A stretch of DNA of 64,000 bases, taken from contig NZ_JACCBW010000002.1 in assembly GCF_013410035.1 (NCBI RefSeq), forward strand, positions 248,001 to 312,000. The letters are read 5' to 3'. The DNA comes from Nocardioides cavernae (lineage in GTDB: Bacteria > Actinomycetota > Actinomycetes > Propionibacteriales > Nocardioidaceae). Positions within the stretch are counted from its first letter, which is position 1. Each line of letters begins with the position of its first letter. The notes beneath the pieces were generated by a model. That model was given only the letters and a program-made list of their open reading frames with translations, ran no database searches and was not told where the DNA came from. A program made the position numbers and the translations under genes. Positions 1 through 10,201 of the stretch are shown here, in pieces.

Positions 1-1060
1 GGCGGCTGCTGTTGCTGGTGATCGGGCCGGACGTGCCGCCCCAGCCCGTCGCGCCGGACTCGAAACCGGGGTTGGCGAGCAGGTTGGTGCCCGTCGGCGG
101 CAGCGTGGTGCCGAAGTCCTTGTCGGCGTAGAGCCAGACCATGTGGCCGATCATGTCGAGGTTGCGGTCCAGCGCCGTGGTGTTGATGTTGGAGATCGTG
201 TCGCAGGAGCGGTGGTAGCAGGGGTCGAACGCCTGCCCGGCCGTCCCGCCCCACTTCGACGCCTGGGCGGAGGTCTTCGTGGTCTCACCGCCGGAGTACA
301 TGCCGGTCGTCGCGATGCCGTAGCTGCGGAACGACGCGTGGTCCGAGCGGCCCTGCACGTCGATGTACTCCCACGGGATGCCCTTGGACGTGTAGTACGC
401 CGTCATCGCGTCGCGCGCCCCGTTGCCCACCGGGTTGTCGTCGTAGACGAAGTAGCCCGGGTTGGGCGAGCCGACCATGTCGTAGTTCATGTAGAGGTCG
501 ATGCGGTCCTTGTCGGCCGTCGACAGGTTGCGCATGTAGTGGTTGGAGCCGAGCAGCCCCTGCTCCTCCGCACCCCACCACGCGAACCGCAGGTGGTTCT
601 TCGCGGTGTTCCCGCTCGCCGCCCAGGCGAGCGCGGCCTCGAGGATCGCCGCGGAGCCGGTGCCGTTGTCGTTGATGCCGGGCCCGGCCGAGACGCTGTC
701 GAGGTGGGCACCCGTCATCACCACGTGCTCCGCGTCGCCGCCGGGCCAGTCGGCGACGAGGTTGTACGACGTCCCCGAGGACGTCGAGAACTGCTGGACC
801 TGCGTGGTGTAGCCGGCGGCGTCGAGCTTGGCCTTCACCCAGTCGAGCGAGGCCTTGTAGCCCGGCCTGCCGGTCGCGCGGTTGCCGCCGTTGGCGGTGG
901 CGATCGACTGGAGCTGCTGCAGGTGCGCGGTGACGTTGGTGATGCTGAGGTCCGGCGAGGGCGCCGCGGCGGCGGGCGCGGTGCCGACGGCGACGAGGGC
1001 ACCCGCGACGAGGGCGCCGGCCGCGACGGCGGACAGGGCGGGCGTACGGAATGAGCGCAT
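1..1060 (-). CDS. Secreted M28-family aminopeptidase, 3' end outside the window
   Basis: Zinc-dependent exported aminopeptidase. The reading frame begins at ATG (1058-1060) and stays open to the window edge, so the C-terminus is missing. It opens with a signal peptide (MRSF, then an Ala/Val-rich segment ending near APAAAA). The M28 metal ligands are recognisable in order: TGAHLDS (His, Asp), GINDNGTGSAA, WWGAEEQGLLGS (Glu pair, base and ligand), YMNYDMVG and the late DHASF histidine. After the catalytic domain comes a second module starting LLANPGFESGATGW, nearly identical to the C-terminal module of the M4 protease just upstream. A hairpin at 1087-1121 separates the two genes. The family normally releases N-terminal residues from extracellular peptides, so the pair looks like a secreted protein-degradation set. 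Family assignment is firm; the substrate is unknown. Confidence 0.9.
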   Translation of the reverse strand, partial: MRSFRTPALSAVAAGALVAGALVAVGTAPAAAAPSPDLSITNVTAHLQQLQSIATANGGNRATGRPGYKASLDWVKAKLDAAGYTTQVQQFSTSSGTSYNLVADWPGGDAEHVVMTGAHLDSVSAGPGINDNGTGSAAILEAALAWAASGNTAKNHLRFAWWGAEEQGLLGSNHYMRNLSTADKDRIDLYMNYDMVGSPNPGYFVYDDNPVGNGARDAMTAYYTSKGIPWEYIDVQGRSDHASFRSYGIATTGMYSGGETTKTSAQASKWGGTAGQAFDPCYHRSCDTISNINTTALDRNLDMIGHMVWLYADKDFGTTLPPTGTNLLANPGFESGATGWGGTSGPITSNSSR

Positions 1061-1086
1061 GTCTTCTCCCGAGAGGTGGAATGGGT

Positions 1087-1121
1087 GAGGGGACGGGGCA
1101 GCAGAGCCGCCCCGCCCCCTC
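1087..1121 (-). terminator. Hairpin between the M4 and M28 protease genes
   Basis: Inverted repeat GAGGGGACGGGGC / GCCCCGCCCCCTC with one mismatch and a 9-nt loop. It begins 16 nt after the M4 protease stop codon on the minus strand and ends 27 nt before the M28 start. No clear U-tract follows, as is common for actinobacterial terminators. Confidence 0.55.
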
Positions 1122-1136
1122 AGGAGCTGCGTGACG

Positions 1137-3152
1137 TCAGGAGACGTTCAGCGCGGTGTCGTCGACCACGAAGCTGGTCTGGAGCGAGGAGTCCTCGGTC
1201 GACGTGAAGCGGATGGTGACCGTCCGCCCCTTGTACGCCGTCAGGTTGTGCGAGTACTGCGTGTAGGTCGCGTTGGTCCCGACGTTGGTGAACGTGCGCA
1301 GCGTCGTGGCGGTCGAGCCGTCCACCACCTGCACCCGCATCCGGTCGTACGCCGTCGAGCCGGACTCGGCGGTGTCGGTGCGGACCCAGTACGACAGCGT
1401 CGCCGCCGTCGCGGAGGACGGGATCGTCACGGTCTGGTTGACCGTCTCGGTGCTGGACGAGCCGTTGCCGCCGAGCCAGAGCTTCCACGAACCCGAGCGG
1501 GCCGGGCGGCCGGTGTTGTTGGTGATCGGTCCCGCGGTGCCGGTCCAGGTCGTCGCGCCGGACTCGAAGCCGGGGTTGCCGAGGAGGTTGCCGCCGGTCG
1601 GCGGCTCGGTCGGCGGCGTGGTGGTGCCACCGCAGGTCGGGTCGGCCGACTGCGCCGGCACGTTGACCGCGTCCCAGGCGTTCTTCACGGCGTTGAACTG
1701 GGCGCAGGTGCTGTCCAGGTTCTTCGCCGCGGTGAGCGTCCAGGTGCGGTACTTCGGGTAGTTCGACGACGAGGTCTTCATCAGCATCGCGTTGTAGAGG
1801 ACCTTGATCGCGGCCTGCTCGCCGATGCCGGTGGTCGAGGTGCCGTCGCACTTGGAGACGCCGCCGCGGGAGAGCAGGTAGAACCAGTGGTCGCCCGGGC
1901 CGGCGGCCGCGTGGACCTCGGCGTTGGGGATCGAGCTGGTGTAGCAGGACGGGTCGCCGACGTTGGCCGGGTTGGAGCCGTCACGGATCGGGCCCTGACC
2001 GACGAGGTTCACCTCCTCGCCGACGGTGTGGTCCGGGCTGTCGTACGGCGCGGACTGGCCGTCGTAGTACTCGGTCGCCGCGGCCAGCGCGTCGCCGATG
2101 AACTCCTGCGTGCCGCCACCCGAGATGCCGCCCGGGGTCTTGTCGTCGACGCCGTGACCGAACTCGTGCGCCACCACGTCCATCGCGGAGATCCAGGCGC
2201 CGGCCTGGTTCTTGCCGATCTGGACCTGCGTGCCGTCGTAGTAGGCGTTGATGTCGTTGAGACCGACGCGGATCGGCACCCAGCCGCCCGAGCCGTTCAT
2301 GCCGTTGCGGCCGAGCCACGACGACATCATCGCCTTCATCTGCTGCGCGGCGTAGAGGGCGTCGACGCAGCCGGTCTCGCGGTTGGTCGCGTTGCCGTTG
2401 CCCCACACGTCGTCACTGCCCGTGAAGGTGGTGTTGTTGGCCGCGTCCTGGCAGCGCAGCGTGGTCGCCGTCGGGTCGGTCATGGAGAACGAGCTGCCCG
2501 AGCCGCTGGTGGCGATCGGGAGTGGGTTCGGGCCGGAGTAGGCCGCGGTGCCGGAGCCGTGCGCGATCTGCTCGCGGGACTCGAGGACCTGGCCGTTGGT
2601 GGCGTCGACCCAGACCTTCTGCCACGAGACCTCGCCGGCGTCGGTGCCGCGCACCTCGACCTCGTACGCCAGCCTGGTGCCGGCGTCGCGGTGCCAGATG
2701 ACCAGCTCGGGCGCCGAGGCGTCGCTGACCTCGTCGACCTGGCCGCGGGCGACGCTCGCCGCCCGGTCCGCCGCGACCTTCGCGGTCGTGCTGCCGATCT
2801 CGACGGGCGCCTCCTGGGCGACCGACGAGCCGACGACCCGGCCGTCCGAGTCGGCGAGGACCACGAAGTCGCCGCCGACGACCCGCAGGCCCTCGTGGGT
2901 CCGCTCGTAGGCCATCGAGTAGATGCCGTTGTCGCCGTCGAAGGTGCCGGTGCGGACGAAGCTGTCCGCGGTGGCGCGCTCCAGCGCGTTGCCATGGCCC
3001 TTGACCCAGGCGGTGGCCGCCTGCTGGGCCTCGAGACGGGGGTTGCCCGCCGAGGGTGCGGCATCGGCCGGGGTGGCGGTCGGTGCCAGGAAGGACGCAG
3101 CGACGGCTGTCGCTGCGACACCGGCCAGTGCGGCCAGTCGAGTTGTCTTCAC
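1137..3152 (-). CDS. Secreted M4-family (thermolysin-like) metalloprotease with C-terminal accessory module
   Basis: Extracellular zinc endopeptidase of 671 residues. The frame is open further upstream, but GTG at 3150-3152 is preferred: it gives a clean signal peptide (VKTTRLAALAGVAATAVAAS) and is preceded by GGAAAA. An FTP/PepSY-type propeptide covers roughly residues 30-200. The catalytic domain carries the zinc motif HEFGH (within VVAHEFGHGVDD) with the third-ligand helix in GGGTQEFIGDALAAA, and a later GPGDHWFYLLS that fits the M4 active-site histidine. After a Thr/Pro linker (TTTPPTEPPTGG) the last ~150 residues form a beta-rich module beginning LLGNPGFESGATTW, shared with the neighbouring M28 enzyme. 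The M4 fold is certain; the C-terminal module is probably for substrate or glycan binding (inference). Confidence 0.93.
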   Translation of the reverse strand: MKTTRLAALAGVAATAVAASFLAPTATPADAAPSAGNPRLEAQQAATAWVKGHGNALERATADSFVRTGTFDGDNGIYSMAYERTHEGLRVVGGDFVVLADSDGRVVGSSVAQEAPVEIGSTTAKVAADRAASVARGQVDEVSDASAPELVIWHRDAGTRLAYEVEVRGTDAGEVSWQKVWVDATNGQVLESREQIAHGSGTAAYSGPNPLPIATSGSGSSFSMTDPTATTLRCQDAANNTTFTGSDDVWGNGNATNRETGCVDALYAAQQMKAMMSSWLGRNGMNGSGGWVPIRVGLNDINAYYDGTQVQIGKNQAGAWISAMDVVAHEFGHGVDDKTPGGISGGGTQEFIGDALAAATEYYDGQSAPYDSPDHTVGEEVNLVGQGPIRDGSNPANVGDPSCYTSSIPNAEVHAAAGPGDHWFYLLSRGGVSKCDGTSTTGIGEQAAIKVLYNAMLMKTSSSNYPKYRTWTLTAAKNLDSTCAQFNAVKNAWDAVNVPAQSADPTCGGTTTPPTEPPTGGNLLGNPGFESGATTWTGTAGPITNNTGRPARSGSWKLWLGGNGSSSTETVNQTVTIPSSATAATLSYWVRTDTAESGSTAYDRMRVQVVDGSTATTLRTFTNVGTNATYTQYSHNLTAYKGRTVTIRFTSTEDSSLQTSFVVDDTALNVS

Positions 3153-3363
3153 AAGGGTTTTCCAATCATGCGGTCGGACCCGAGGTGCCCGAGGATGGAT
3201 TGGGTGACGCGGACCACTGCACAAGTTGGCAATCGCAGGTCGGGCCGTCAATGACGCCTGATCTGCACATTCGTGCAACGCGAGAAGATGAAGGACCGCA
3301 CCGCAAGATTTGCGGCTCGTCCGATATCCGGCCGGTCAGCGGAATCCGTGGTCGGAAGCCGGA

Positions 3364-4158
3364 TCAGCGACCGAGAACCGCCGGACGGGCCGCGGTGACG
3401 TCGGCGATCCGCGCCGCGACGGCCTCGCCGAAGGCTCGGTGCCCGTCCTCGGTGAGGTGCAACCGGTCGGCGAGGTAGTCCAGGGTGAGGTCGCTCGTCG
3501 CGACGTACGGCACCCCGTAGAGGCCCGAGAGCAGCTCGAGCTGGGCGTCGACGCGGGGCACCGCGCCGGACCGGGCGGGGGCGTCGGCGGGACCGACGAC
3601 GACCACCCGCTGGCCGGCGAGGTCGGCCATGAGTGCGCGGAAGCCCCGGTCGATGGCCGCGCCCGGCTGGTCGTAGTCGTTGAGCCCGCCCTCGACGACG
3701 ACCAGCTGCGGGCGTACGCCCAGGGCCGTCGGAGCTCGGTCGTGGAAGGACACCCGGCCGCACCCACTGGCGCGCTCGCTGAAGCCCGACCCGGAGAAGC
3801 CGCGGACGTGCACCTCGCCGGGGAGCGCGGAGGCCCACGAGCGGCTGAGGTCGTCCTGCCCGAGGCCCACCGACCAGGAGTCGCCGAGCACGAGGGTGCG
3901 TGGGCCGCTGCCGGTGACGATCGCGTTGCGCTCGCGCGCCTCGAGGCGGTGCTGCTGGCATCGGGTCGGTCCCGCGTCGGCCGTGTCGGCCACCCAGAAC
4001 GCCAACATGCCCGCCACGAGGGCAGCGAGCAGCGACCACGCGACTGAGGCGCCGACGACCCGGCGCAGGTTCCCCCGATGGAGCACGAGTAGAAGTGTGC
4101 GTCCTCCCGGGCGGTCTGTGCACCGGAACGACCCTGAGATTTCCCCGACATCGGGCAC
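3364..4158 (-). CDS. Membrane-anchored SGNH/GDSL-type hydrolase
   Basis: Predicted esterase or lipase-like hydrolase of about 264 residues. The SGNH blocks are visible: GDSW with the nucleophile serine (LVLGDSWSVGLG), the glycine block (VRGFSGSGFS), GGLND (block III) and DRLHLTEDGH with the catalytic Asp and His (block V). A single hydrophobic segment near residues 33-55 (VVGASVAWSLLAALVAGMLAF) suggests an N-terminal membrane anchor with the catalytic domain outside. The start is uncertain: ATG at 4158 is given, but no strong ribosome-binding site precedes it, and GTG at 4086 would also keep the membrane segment. The gene is divergent from the GNAT gene at 4220. Substrate unknown. Confidence 0.82.
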   Translation of the reverse strand: MPDVGEISGSFRCTDRPGGRTLLLVLHRGNLRRVVGASVAWSLLAALVAGMLAFWVADTADAGPTRCQQHRLEARERNAIVTGSGPRTLVLGDSWSVGLGQDDLSRSWASALPGEVHVRGFSGSGFSERASGCGRVSFHDRAPTALGVRPQLVVVEGGLNDYDQPGAAIDRGFRALMADLAGQRVVVVGPADAPARSGAVPRVDAQLELLSGLYGVPYVATSDLTLDYLADRLHLTEDGHRAFGEAVAARIADVTAARPAVLGR

Positions 4159-4219
4159 TGGTGTCGCTCTGCGTTAACCGGAGGCGGGCGCGGCTGCGGC
4201 CGCCCTAGGGTGACGTGCC

Positions 4220-5020
4220 ATGACGACGGACCCCCTCCTCGAGGCGTACGACCAGCAGCTGCGCACCGACGCCGAGATGACCGGCGCCCTCGACGTCGTG
4301 CGCCTCGGACCGCTGCACTGCGCGGTCTTCGACCACGGTGGCTTCGTGTCCTACCGCGACCTCGGCGGCGTCGCCGGTCGGGACCTCGACGAGCTGGTCG
4401 AGCGCACGATCGCGCACTACCGCGACGCCACCGGGGTCACGTCGTTCGAGTGGAAGTCGCGGGGGCACGACCTGCCGGCGGACCTCGGCGAGCACCTGGC
4501 GGCCCACGGTCTCGTCGCCGAGCCGGTGGAGACGGTCATGGTCGGGGAGGCGTCGCTGCTCGCGGCGGACGTGCCCCTCGAGGACACGCCCGCCGGTCCG
4601 GTCGTCGTACGCCGCCTCGAGCCCGGCCCCACCGCCGCGGCGGACCTCGAGCGGATGCTCGAGGCCCAGGAGTCCGTCTTCGGCACCGGCCGCGGGCCGT
4701 CGGTCGAGTCGTCGCTGCGCGACCTGGAGTCGAACGCCTCGGAGTTCTGGGTCGCCGAGGTCGGCGACCGGGTCGTCTGCGGCGGCCGGCTCACGCCCGT
4801 CGAGGGGACCGAGTTCGCCGGGATCTGGGGCGGCTCGACGCTGCCGGACTTCCGCGGCCGCGGCATCTACCGCGCCGTCCTCGCGGCTCGCGCCCGCTCG
4901 GCGATCGACCGGGGCATCCGCTACATCCACTCCGACTGCACCGACATGTCGCGCCCGATCCTCGAGCGGTCGGGGCTGCGCGCGGTGACGACGACGACGC
5001 CGTACGTCTGGTCGCGCTGA
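4220..5020 (+). CDS. GNAT-family N-acetyltransferase
   Basis: 266-residue acetyltransferase-like protein. The GNAT core is in the C-terminal half (about residues 130-260), with the acetyl-CoA binding motif visible as LPDFRGRGIYRAVLAAR, followed by the fold's C-terminal strand region (YIHSDCTDMSRPILERSGL). The N-terminal half (1-125) is a divergent GNAT-like or accessory domain. A TAGGGT -10 element at 4206-4211 lies 8 nt before ATG with no Shine-Dalgarno, so the mRNA is probably leaderless. It is transcribed alone. The acetyl acceptor cannot be inferred. Confidence 0.82.
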   Translation: MTTDPLLEAYDQQLRTDAEMTGALDVVRLGPLHCAVFDHGGFVSYRDLGGVAGRDLDELVERTIAHYRDATGVTSFEWKSRGHDLPADLGEHLAAHGLVAEPVETVMVGEASLLAADVPLEDTPAGPVVVRRLEPGPTAAADLERMLEAQESVFGTGRGPSVESSLRDLESNASEFWVAEVGDRVVCGGRLTPVEGTEFAGIWGGSTLPDFRGRGIYRAVLAARARSAIDRGIRYIHSDCTDMSRPILERSGLRAVTTTTPYVWSR

Positions 5021-5110
5021 GGGCCGCGGGGCGATTCCCGCGGCCCGTCCGGGCGTGGTCGGCCTGGGCCACGACCGCCGCACGTGCGCGACGCGACCCC
5101 GCCGTACGCC

Positions 5111-5401
5111 TCAGAGCGGCGTGTAGTCGATCTCCAGGAAGTCCGCGACCTCCGGCACCCACCGCTCGGCGACGAACGCCGTGTGGACCGGGTGCTCGTT
5201 GTAGCCGTCGTACGCCGCCTGGTCGGCGAACTCCATCGAGAAGCCGAAGGCGAAGTCGTTCTTGGGGCTCGTCTGGCGCAGCTGCTCGAACGCCTCCACG
5301 CCGGGGATGTCGGCCAGCGCGCGGGCTGCTGCGAGGAAGTCCGCCTCCTCCGCGGAGCCGGGTGCGTGGTGGAGCCGGAAGGCGACGGTGTGCCGGATCA
5401 T
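5111..5401 (-). CDS. Dabb (stress-responsive A/B barrel) domain protein
   Basis: Small single-domain protein of 96 residues. It opens MIRHTVAFRL and has the Dabb-type strand/helix pattern FGFSMEFADQAAYDGYNEHPVHTAFVAE in two parts, followed by VADFLEIDY. Dabb proteins form dimeric ferredoxin-like barrels; roles range from stress proteins to polyketide cyclases, so no enzyme activity is assigned. The gene is divergent from the dnaK operon, and its start codon lies about 90 nt from the HAIR site. Confidence 0.85.
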   Translation of the reverse strand: MIRHTVAFRLHHAPGSAEEADFLAAARALADIPGVEAFEQLRQTSPKNDFAFGFSMEFADQAAYDGYNEHPVHTAFVAERWVPEVADFLEIDYTPL

Positions 5402-5492
5402 GCCCCGACCCTAGGCGGACGCAGGTAGCGCGGAAAAACATGTCCGGATCGGGAACATCCACGCCCGTCCTGCGTTGAGCCCCATGACGAGA

Positions 5493-5523
5493 GTTGAGTG
5501 ACATCGACTCAAGTGTTTTGAAT
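5493..5523 (+). promoter_or_regulatory. HAIR operator (HspR site) overlapping the dnaK promoter
   Basis: GTTGAGT-N7-ACTCAAG at 5493-5513 matches the HspR inverted repeat (CTTGAGT-N7-ACTCAAG) at 13 of 14 arm positions. A candidate sigma-70 promoter is built into it: TTGAGT at 5494-5499 and TTGAAT at 5518-5523, 18 nt apart. HspR binding would therefore cover the -35 region. An extra half-site (GTTGAG, 5474-5479) lies just upstream. The hspR gene is the last gene of this operon, so the loop is autoregulatory, as in Streptomyces and Mycobacterium. Confidence 0.9.
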
Positions 5524-5585
5524 CCGCCGCAGCAGCGCGGCAGGATGGTTACCAGATCAAGCAGATCCCACACAGGAGGAACACC

Positions 5586-7468
<1,883 letters not shown>

Positions 7469-7472
<4 letters not shown>

Positions 7473-8113
7473 CCGATCGCCCCGACGAGCCCACCACGGG
7501 CACCGAGGCGGCAGACCTTCCGGAGGGGGAGCCCGGCGTGGCTCCCTCTCCGGAGGGTTTCGGCGACGCGGCGGGCGAGGCCCCCGCGCAGACCGAGGTC
7601 GAGGAGCAGGTCGCCGGTGACGCCGTCGCCGGCGACGACCCCGGCACCGCCGAGGAGCGCCCGGACGAGGTCGACGACCCGTCGGCCATGAGGCAGGCGA
7701 TCGCCGACCTCACCAACGACCTCCAGCGCCTGCAGGCCGAGTACGCCAACTACCGCAAGCGCGTCGACCGCGACCGCCAGCTGGTCGCCGAGACCGCCGC
7801 CTACAAGGCGCTGACGCCGGTCATCGAGGTGCTCGACACCATCGACCGCGCCAAGGAGCACGGCGAGCTGGAGGGCGGCCTCAAGACCGTCGCCGACCAG
7901 CTCGAGCGGGTCGTCGCGACCGCTGGGCTCGTACGCTTCGGCGAGCCGGGCGACGCGTTCGACCCGACGCTCCACGAGGCGCTGAGCCACCTCGGTGCCG
8001 ACGCCGAGGTCGAGGTCACGACCGTCAAGCACGTCGCCAAGGGCGGCTACCGCCTCGGCGACCGCGTCGTACGCGCCGCGCAGGTGCTCGTGGTCGACCC
8101 GGCCGACGCCTGA
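7469..8113 (+). CDS. grpE: Nucleotide exchange factor GrpE
   Basis: 214-residue GrpE, which releases ADP from DnaK. The GTG start overlaps the dnaK stop by 4 nt (GTGA), implying translational coupling. Residues 1-70 are acidic and disordered. A long helix suited to dimerisation follows ([19 protein letters not shown]), and the C-terminal beta domain carries the family signature [17 protein letters not shown]. Two short blocks encoding related Pro/Glu-rich peptides ([12 protein letters not shown]) occur in the disordered region. Function is assigned with high certainty from sequence and context. Confidence 0.98.
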
Positions 8114-8158
8114 CACGCATCCGACACCTGACACGGCCGACGGAGGGGAGGTTCACCC

Positions 8159-9349
8159 GTGGCTGAGAACGAAAGCTTCCGCAACGACTGGGCGACCAAG
8201 GACTTCTACCAGGTCCTCGGCGTCGCGAAGGACGCGAGCGCGGCCGACATCAAGAAGGCCTACCGCAAGCTCGCGCGGGAGAACCACCCCGACTCCAACC
8301 CCGGCGACGACGCCAAGCACGAGACGTTCAAGGCCGTCGCCGAGGCGTACGACGTCGTCGGCGACGAGGCCAAGCGCAGCACGTACGACGAGTTCCGTTC
8401 GCTGCAGTCGCGCGGCGGATTCGGCCCCGGCATGGGCGGTGGCGGCTTCAGCGGGGGCGGCTTCGGGGGCGGCGGCGGGTTCAACCTCGACGACCTCCTC
8501 CGCGAGCGCGGCGGCGCCGGCGGCGGGATCGGCGACATGTTCGGCGACCTCTTCGGCGGCGGTCGCGCGCGCGGCCAGCAGCAGGCGTCGCGACCGCGTC
8601 GCGGCGCCGACGTCGAGAGCTCGGCGACCATCGGGTTCACCGACGCGCTCGACGGCGTGACCGTCTCGCTGCGGCTGACCTCCGACGCGGCCTGCCCGAC
8701 GTGCCAGGGCACGGGCGGCAAGCCGGGCACCCGCCCGCACATCTGCCCCGAGTGCGAGGGGGCCGGCTTCGTGGTGTCCGGCTCGGGCGGCGCGTTCGCG
8801 ATGCAGGAGACCTGCCCGCGCTGCGGCGGTCGCCAGCTGGTCTACGACGAGGCGTGCCCGACCTGCCACGGCAGCGGCCGCGGCACCTCCGCTCGTACGA
8901 TCCAGGCCCGCATCCCGGCCGGGGTGAAGGACGGCGCGCGGATCCGCCTCAAGGGCAAGGGTGCCCCCGGTGAGAACGGCGGACCCGCCGGCGACCTGTT
9001 CGTGAAGGTCAAGGTGACCCCGCACCGCGTCTTCGGCCGCAAGGACGACAACCTCACCATCGACGTACCCGTCTCCTTCGACGAGGTCGCCCTCGGCGCG
9101 GAGATCAAGATCCCGACCCTCGGCGGCGCGCCCGTCACGTTGAAGATCCCCGCCGGCACGCCCAACGGCCGCACCTTCCGCGTCCGCGGCAAGGGAGCCA
9201 CGAAGCGCGACGGCTCCAAGGGCGACCTGCTCGCCACCGTCGAGGTCCAGGTCCCGGCCTCGCTCGACCAGACCGCGCGCGAGGCCCTCGAGTCCTACCG
9301 CGCGGCGACCGCCGGCAAGCCCCTGCGCGTGGGGCTCTTCGAGGCATGA
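8159..9349 (+). CDS. dnaJ: Chaperone DnaJ (Hsp40)
   Basis: 396-residue type I DnaJ that stimulates DnaK ATPase. The J-domain (about 14-76) has the HPD motif, followed by a glycine/phenylalanine-rich segment (FGPGMGGGGFSGGGFGGGGG). Four zinc repeats are present: CPTCQGTG, CPECEGAG, CPRCGGRQ and CPTCHGSG. The third ends GRQ rather than GxG, but all eight cysteines are kept. The C-terminal peptide-binding domains follow. It starts with GTG after GGAGGGGAG and a 45-nt gap from grpE. This corresponds to the heat-shock-operon DnaJ1 of actinobacteria. Confidence 0.98.
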   Translation: MAENESFRNDWATKDFYQVLGVAKDASAADIKKAYRKLARENHPDSNPGDDAKHETFKAVAEAYDVVGDEAKRSTYDEFRSLQSRGGFGPGMGGGGFSGGGFGGGGGFNLDDLLRERGGAGGGIGDMFGDLFGGGRARGQQQASRPRRGADVESSATIGFTDALDGVTVSLRLTSDAACPTCQGTGGKPGTRPHICPECEGAGFVVSGSGGAFAMQETCPRCGGRQLVYDEACPTCHGSGRGTSARTIQARIPAGVKDGARIRLKGKGAPGENGGPAGDLFVKVKVTPHRVFGRKDDNLTIDVPVSFDEVALGAEIKIPTLGGAPVTLKIPAGTPNGRTFRVRGKGATKRDGSKGDLLATVEVQVPASLDQTAREALESYRAATAGKPLRVGLFEA

Positions 9350-9762
9350 GCGGCTCGTTCGGCGCCCCGTCCCCGGACGCCGCCGTCTATGTCATCTCCG
9401 TGGCTGCGGAGCTGACCGGGCTGCACCCGCAGACCCTGCGCGCCTACGAGCGGATGGGGCTGATCCAGCCCGGTCGCACCGGGGGCGGCGGACGCCGCTA
9501 CTCCCACCGTGACCTCGAGCGGCTGCGCGAGATCGCGGACCTGACCAGCGCCGGCGTCGGGGTCGAGGGCGTACGCCGCATCATGGAGCTCGAGCTGCAG
9601 GTCGACGCGCTCCGGGCCCGCAACGAGGAGCTCATGGCCGAGCTCGAGGCCGTACGCCGTGGGCTCGCCGCCCGCGCCGCCGCGGTCCAGCCGGCCAACA
9701 AGCTGCCCGTGCTGCACCAGGGCCCCGGACAGTCGGTCGTGGTCTGGCGCCGCCCTCGCTGA
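9346..9762 (+). CDS. hspR: MerR-family heat-shock repressor HspR
   Basis: 138-residue autoregulatory repressor of the dnaK operon. The MerR-type winged helix-turn-helix covers about residues 18-85 (LTGLHPQTLRAYERMGLI, then the wing GGGGRRYSHRDLERL), followed by a coiled coil (LQVDALRARNEELMAELEAV) for dimerisation. The tail contains a short basic segment ending RRPR. ATG overlaps the dnaJ stop (ATGA). The HAIR site at 5493-5513 is its expected target. Confidence 0.96.
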   Translation: MSGSFGAPSPDAAVYVISVAAELTGLHPQTLRAYERMGLIQPGRTGGGGRRYSHRDLERLREIADLTSAGVGVEGVRRIMELELQVDALRARNEELMAELEAVRRGLAARAAAVQPANKLPVLHQGPGQSVVVWRRPR

Positions 9763-9770
9763 TCTTGGTC

Positions 9771-9885
9771 GAGCGGTGCGTGACGCACGTTTCCGACCCG
9801 CAGAACATGTCTCACTCACCGCTCGGGTCGCGGAGCGGTGAGTGACGCACGTTTCCCACCCGCAGAACGTGTTTCACTCACCGCT
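9771..9885. repeat. Tandem pair of 53-bp palindromic (REP-like) elements
   Basis: Two copies of a 53-bp unit (9771-9823 and 9833-9885), differing at a handful of positions and spaced by 62 bp. Each copy is itself an inverted repeat: GAGCGGTGAGTGA at one end and TCACTCACCGCTC at the other, around a 27-nt centre holding ACGCACGTTTC and a related inverted motif. The pair lies directly after hspR, so it could also act as its transcription terminator. Organisation resembles REP/BIME-type dispersed elements; copy number elsewhere in the genome is unknown. Confidence 0.8.
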
Positions 9886-9946
9886 CCCGGGTGCGGGCGT
9901 ACGCGATGTCGGTCCGACCCCGTAGGTTTCGCCCAGTGATGCAGCG

Positions 9947-10192
9947 ATGAGCAAGATGGACAACCTGCGGGCGATGCGCGAGGCCCGCTACGCCGAGGCG
10001 CAGAAGCGCGCAGGGTCCGCACCTGCCCGACCGAAGGCCGCGAAGGCGCCCGTCGCCCCCGCCGCGCCGAAGACGGTCGAGACGCGCGTCGAGGAGGCGA
10101 CTGGGGACGACCTCTGCGGCCACCGCAACATCAGCGGCCGCTCCTGCACCCGCGAGAAGGGCCACCCGCAGAAGAGCCACCGCTACTCCTGA
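9947..10192 (+). CDS. Small hypothetical protein with conserved Cys/His tail
   Basis: 81-residue protein of unknown function. The N-terminal third is charged and helical (MDNLRAMREARYAEAQKR) and the middle is an Ala/Pro/Lys-rich linker. The end is a compact motif, DLCGHRNISGRSCTREKGH followed by PQKSHRYS, whose two cysteines and three histidines could bind zinc. A TAGGTT -10-like element near 9923 precedes the gene. It is convergent with plsC, leaving only 9 nt between the stop codons. No function is assigned. Confidence 0.75.
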   Translation: MSKMDNLRAMREARYAEAQKRAGSAPARPKAAKAPVAPAAPKTVETRVEEATGDDLCGHRNISGRSCTREKGHPQKSHRYS

Positions 10193-10201
10193 CCAACTGC
10201 C

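Noticed and set aside
1131..3254. 707-codon open frame on the plus strand opposite the M4 protease, and many similar long antisense frames
   Set aside because: High GC leaves few stops. The translations are Arg/Gly/Val-rich without domains, while the opposite strand has a complete protease with signal peptide and active site.
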